A stretch of DNA of 34,403 bases from contig CALWDO010000034.1 in assembly GCA_944376715.1 (NCBI GenBank), positions 1 through 34,403 of the forward strand, given 5' to 3'. Both the position numbers and the translations under genes were made by a program. Below, in pieces: positions 32,181 through 34,403 of the stretch. This stretch comes from an uncultured Lachnoclostridium sp. GTDB taxonomy: Bacteria; Bacillota; Clostridia; Lachnospirales; Lachnospiraceae. Within the stretch, counting starts at the first letter, position 1, and each line of letters starts with the position of its first letter. Below the pieces are notes generated by a model, which was not told the origin of the DNA, did not search any database, and was given only the letters and a program-made list of their open reading frames with translations.

Positions 32181-32206
32181 AAAAGGCATCGCCGCATAGC
32201 AATGCC
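32181..32206 (-). terminator. Rho-independent terminator after pgi
   Basis: On the minus strand the arms GGCATTGC/GCGATGCC (one wobble) enclose a 6-nt loop and are followed by TTTTTCTT. It lies 27 bp past the pgi stop. Confidence 0.85.
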
Positions 32207-32232
32207 TCTCTCTTACTGGTATTTTCTGAATA

Positions 32233-33579
32233 TTACAGCCTCTTCAGAAGCTCCTCACGCTCTTTTTCATAACCGGGCTTGCCAAGCAGGGCAAACATAT
32301 TCTTCTTGTAGCTCTCTACACCCGGCTGATTGAACGGATTCACACCGAGCATATATCCGCTGACTCCGCAGGCAAACTCAAAGAAATAGAACAGCTGGCC
32401 CAGAGAGAACTCGTCCTGTCTGGGAATCTTCACCAGCAGATTCGGCACTTCTCCATCTGTATGCGCCAGGATCGTACCGTTCATCGCGCTCTTATTAATG
32501 AAGTCTACGTTCTTTCCGGCCAGATAATTCAGGCCGTCCAGATCCACCGGTTCCTCGCCCATCACGATCTCCTGCTCGCATTCTTCTACTTCCAGTACGG
32601 TCTCAAACATGATGCGGGCGCCATCCTGGATGAACTGTCCCATCGAATGCAGATCCGTGGTCAGGTCTACCGATGCCGGGAAGATACCCTTGTGGTCTTT
32701 GCCTTCTGATTCGCCGTAGAGCTGCTTCCACCACTCAGATACATAGTGGAGGCTTGGCTCATAATTGGCCAGAATCTCGGTGGACTTTCCTTTTCTATGC
32801 AGAATATTGCGGAGCGCCGCATACAACACCGCGTCATTCTCTTCATACGGAGCGTTCAGCGCCATCTCGCGTCCGCTTGCGGCTCCTTCCATCAGCTTCA
32901 CGATATCCGCGCCGCTTACCGCGATAGGAAGAAGGCCCACAGCCGTCAGCACAGAGAAACGTCCTCCCACATCATCCGGCACTACAAAACTCTCGTAACC
33001 TTCCTCGGTAGCCAGATTCTTCAATGCTCCTCTTGCCTTGTCCGTGGTCGCATAGATTCTCTTCGCGGCCTCTTCTTTTCCGTATTTTTTCTCCAGCATC
33101 TCTTTAAACACACGGAACGCGATGGCCGGCTCTGTCGTCGTACCGGACTTGGAAATCATATTGATAGAGAAATCACGGTCTCCGATCACATCGATCAGAT
33201 GGGAGATATAACGGGTGGAAATGCTGTTGCCCACAAAATAAATCTCCGGCGTACCGCGCTTCTCCTTCGGAATCATATTATAAAAGCTGTGTCTCAGAAA
33301 TTCGATAGCAGCTCTCGCTCCCAGATAGGAACCGCCGATGCCGATCACCAGCAGTACTTCAGAGTCATTGCGGATCTTCTCCGCAGCCTTCTGGATTCTT
33401 GCGAACTCCTCTTTGTCATAGTCCACAGGAAGATCGATCCAGCCAAGGAAATCATTCCCTGCTCCGCTGCGGTCCAGCAGTACCTTTTTCGCTGCCTCCA
33501 CCTGGACTTTCATGTTCTTTACTTCTTCAGCGCTGACAAAACGCTCTGCCTTGGAATAGTCAAGTGTAATCTTAGACAT
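32233..33579 (-). CDS. pgi: Glucose-6-phosphate isomerase
   Basis: This 448-residue glycolytic enzyme interconverts glucose-6-phosphate and fructose-6-phosphate. Conserved regions are [38 protein letters not shown] (sugar-phosphate site), [20 protein letters not shown] (PGI signature 1 region) and [20 protein letters not shown] (signature 2). The length is typical of Firmicute enzymes. ATG 33579 has AAAGGAG upstream. It is monocistronic, with a promoter (33624-33653) and a terminator. With pgcA it links glucose-1-phosphate to glycolysis. Confidence 0.96.
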   Translation of the reverse strand: MSKITLDYSKAERFVSAEEVKNMKVQVEAAKKVLLDRSGAGNDFLGWIDLPVDYDKEEFARIQKAAEKIRNDSEVLLVIGIGGSYLGARAAIEFLRHSFYNMIPKEKRGTPEIYFVGNSISTRYISHLIDVIGDRDFSINMISKSGTTTEPAIAFRVFKEMLEKKYGKEEAAKRIYATTDKARGALKNLATEEGYESFVVPDDVGGRFSVLTAVGLLPIAVSGADIVKLMEGAASGREMALNAPYEENDAVLYAALRNILHRKGKSTEILANYEPSLHYVSEWWKQLYGESEGKDHKGIFPASVDLTTDLHSMGQFIQDGARIMFETVLEVEECEQEIVMGEEPVDLDGLNYLAGKNVDFINKSAMNGTILAHTDGEVPNLLVKIPRQDEFSLGQLFYFFEFACGVSGYMLGVNPFNQPGVESYKKNMFALLGKPGYEKEREELLKRL

Positions 33580-33623
33580 GCCTTTACTCTCCTTTTCAGA
33601 AATGTCTCTTGTTAATTACATCC

Positions 33624-33653
33624 ATTCTAGCATTGATGCAAGGCAAAAATCAA
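33624..33653 (-). promoter_or_regulatory. Promoter of pgi
   Basis: The minus strand has TTGATT (33648-33653), an 18-bp spacer and TAGAAT (33624-33629), about 45 bp before the start codon. Confidence 0.7.
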
Positions 33654-33677
33654 GTATACAGGCTTAAAAAGTGCCTT

Positions 33678-34382
33678 TCACCCTGATAAAAGTTCCGAGA
33701 GTACTTCCTGGAAGATTTTCTTTTCTTCTTTTTCCAGTACAATAGGTTTTTCCGGTTCGTCATGCACCGGATCAGATACATTTGTCTCAGGAGCGCCCTC
33801 TGCAATAACTTTGTCCGAAACATTTTTCTGTACCGGCTCCGCTTCTTCCTCAAACCCTTCATACTCATGGTGCTGGCGAGGATAGAGCGTATTCGCCACA
33901 TAATCCGTCAGACTATTCTCCGCCCGTATCCACAGGCTGTCCGATTCGAACACGAGCGCGGCAATACGCACCGCAGATACGGACAATAATGCCGCCAGCA
34001 GCCGGTTTACACACAGCAAAGGATCATTTCCCAGGAAATAAAGGATAATGCCCTCTGCCATCCCCGCATACAAGATCAGCCGGACCCACCGGTCAGGCAG
34101 CTTCAGCCATCTCCCCAGCCGGACTCCGAATCGTTTTTCCTGATACAAGTATTTTTTCACGAAAGCGGTAATATCGTGAATCTCCACATGTACCTCATAA
34201 CTCTTCTCGAATTTAAGCGTCATCTGCCGGAGCATTTTCCCCTTGCTCCCGCCTCCCAGGGCTGCTTCCCGGCAAAGTTTTCCGAAGATTCCCCTGCGTG
34301 ACAACGCCAAAAAGACTCCCCAGATACCCAAAAACCAGAACTCCGCATAATTTCTCCACATGTCATAGCATAATACATACAT
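33678..34382 (-). CDS. Unrecognised membrane protein with acidic C-terminal tail
   Basis: I do not recognise the family of this 234-residue protein. It has a hydrophobic N-terminal segment (about 10-28, YAEFWFLGIWGVFLALS), a basic soluble stretch, a second hydrophobic region (about 97-145, WVRLILYAGMAEGIILYFLG then LLAALLSVSAVRIAALVF), and a long, charged, Glu-rich C-terminal tail (about 168-234). ATG 34382 has GGGGAGG 8 nt upstream, so the gene is complete although it starts near the window edge. What precedes it is outside the window. It ends about 100 bp before pgi, which has its own promoter; only a weak hairpin lies between. Confidence 0.7.
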   Translation of the reverse strand: MYVLCYDMWRNYAEFWFLGIWGVFLALSRRGIFGKLCREAALGGGSKGKMLRQMTLKFEKSYEVHVEIHDITAFVKKYLYQEKRFGVRLGRWLKLPDRWVRLILYAGMAEGIILYFLGNDPLLCVNRLLAALLSVSAVRIAALVFESDSLWIRAENSLTDYVANTLYPRQHHEYEGFEEEAEPVQKNVSDKVIAEGAPETNVSDPVHDEPEKPIVLEKEEKKIFQEVLSELLSG

Positions 34383-34403
34383 CCCAAACGCCTCCCCTGT
34401 TTC

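Noticed and set aside
33655-33677. Terminator after the unrecognised membrane protein
   Set aside because: Only a 4-bp AGGC/GCCT stem with the T-run inside the loop; too weak to call.

Overview
The window looks like chromosomal DNA of an endospore-forming Firmicute, most likely a Lachnospiraceae-type gut clostridium. This rests on the gene families, strong Shine-Dalgarno (SD) sites, the conserved sporulation/division locus (hup-rqcP-yabP-yabQ-divIC-spoIIE-tilS-hpt-ftsH, the same order as in Bacillus subtilis) and the moderately GC-rich core genes. Species cannot be read from the sequence. All genes except one (the YtvI-like membrane protein) lie on the minus strand. There is no phage, transposon, CRISPR array or rRNA.

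Layout, low to high coordinate. (1) 1-275: two tRNA-Gly genes (GCC and TCC anticodons) behind one near-perfect sigma-A promoter. (2) 281-1800: a decaying siderophore/iron ABC uptake operon in yclO-yclP-yclQ order; the permease is reduced to its C-terminus, the ATPase has a one-base homopolymer frameshift and the binding protein carries several deletions. (3) 1855-7826: a D-2-hydroxyacid dehydrogenase, an FGGY sugar kinase, the AzlCD branched-chain amino acid exporter and a GH13 alpha-glycosidase. (4) 7913-15599: ftsH, hpt, tilS, spoIIE, divIC, yabQ, yabP, rqcP, hup and mazG. Readable promoters include a Spo0A-type promoter for spoIIE with a 21-bp spacer and a sigma-E-type promoter for yabP, where a hairpin also covers the yabP ribosome binding site. 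(5) 15647-23075: phosphoglucomutase, a CotS-family spore coat kinase-like protein, the CCA-adding enzyme, ProRS, the YtvI-like protein (+ strand) and an RluA-family pseudouridine synthase.

(6) 23123-32125: a visibly AT-richer block holding one large catabolic operon. Its order of transcription is DeoR-family regulator, BtpA/SgcQ-family TIM-barrel protein, ribulokinase-like FGGY kinase, LsrB/RhaS-like sugar-binding lipoprotein, double-domain sugar ABC ATPase and two different permeases. A second, closely similar DeoR regulator sits upstream as its own transcription unit. The operon promoter is studded with TTGCAA boxes at helical spacing. No isomerase, aldolase or epimerase is encoded, so the BtpA-like protein is the only candidate for the carbon-chain step after phosphorylation. 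This is the best candidate for an undescribed pathway. (7) 32181-34382: glucose-6-phosphate isomerase and an unrecognised membrane protein.

All function calls come from reading motifs and overall resemblance by eye; no database search was possible.
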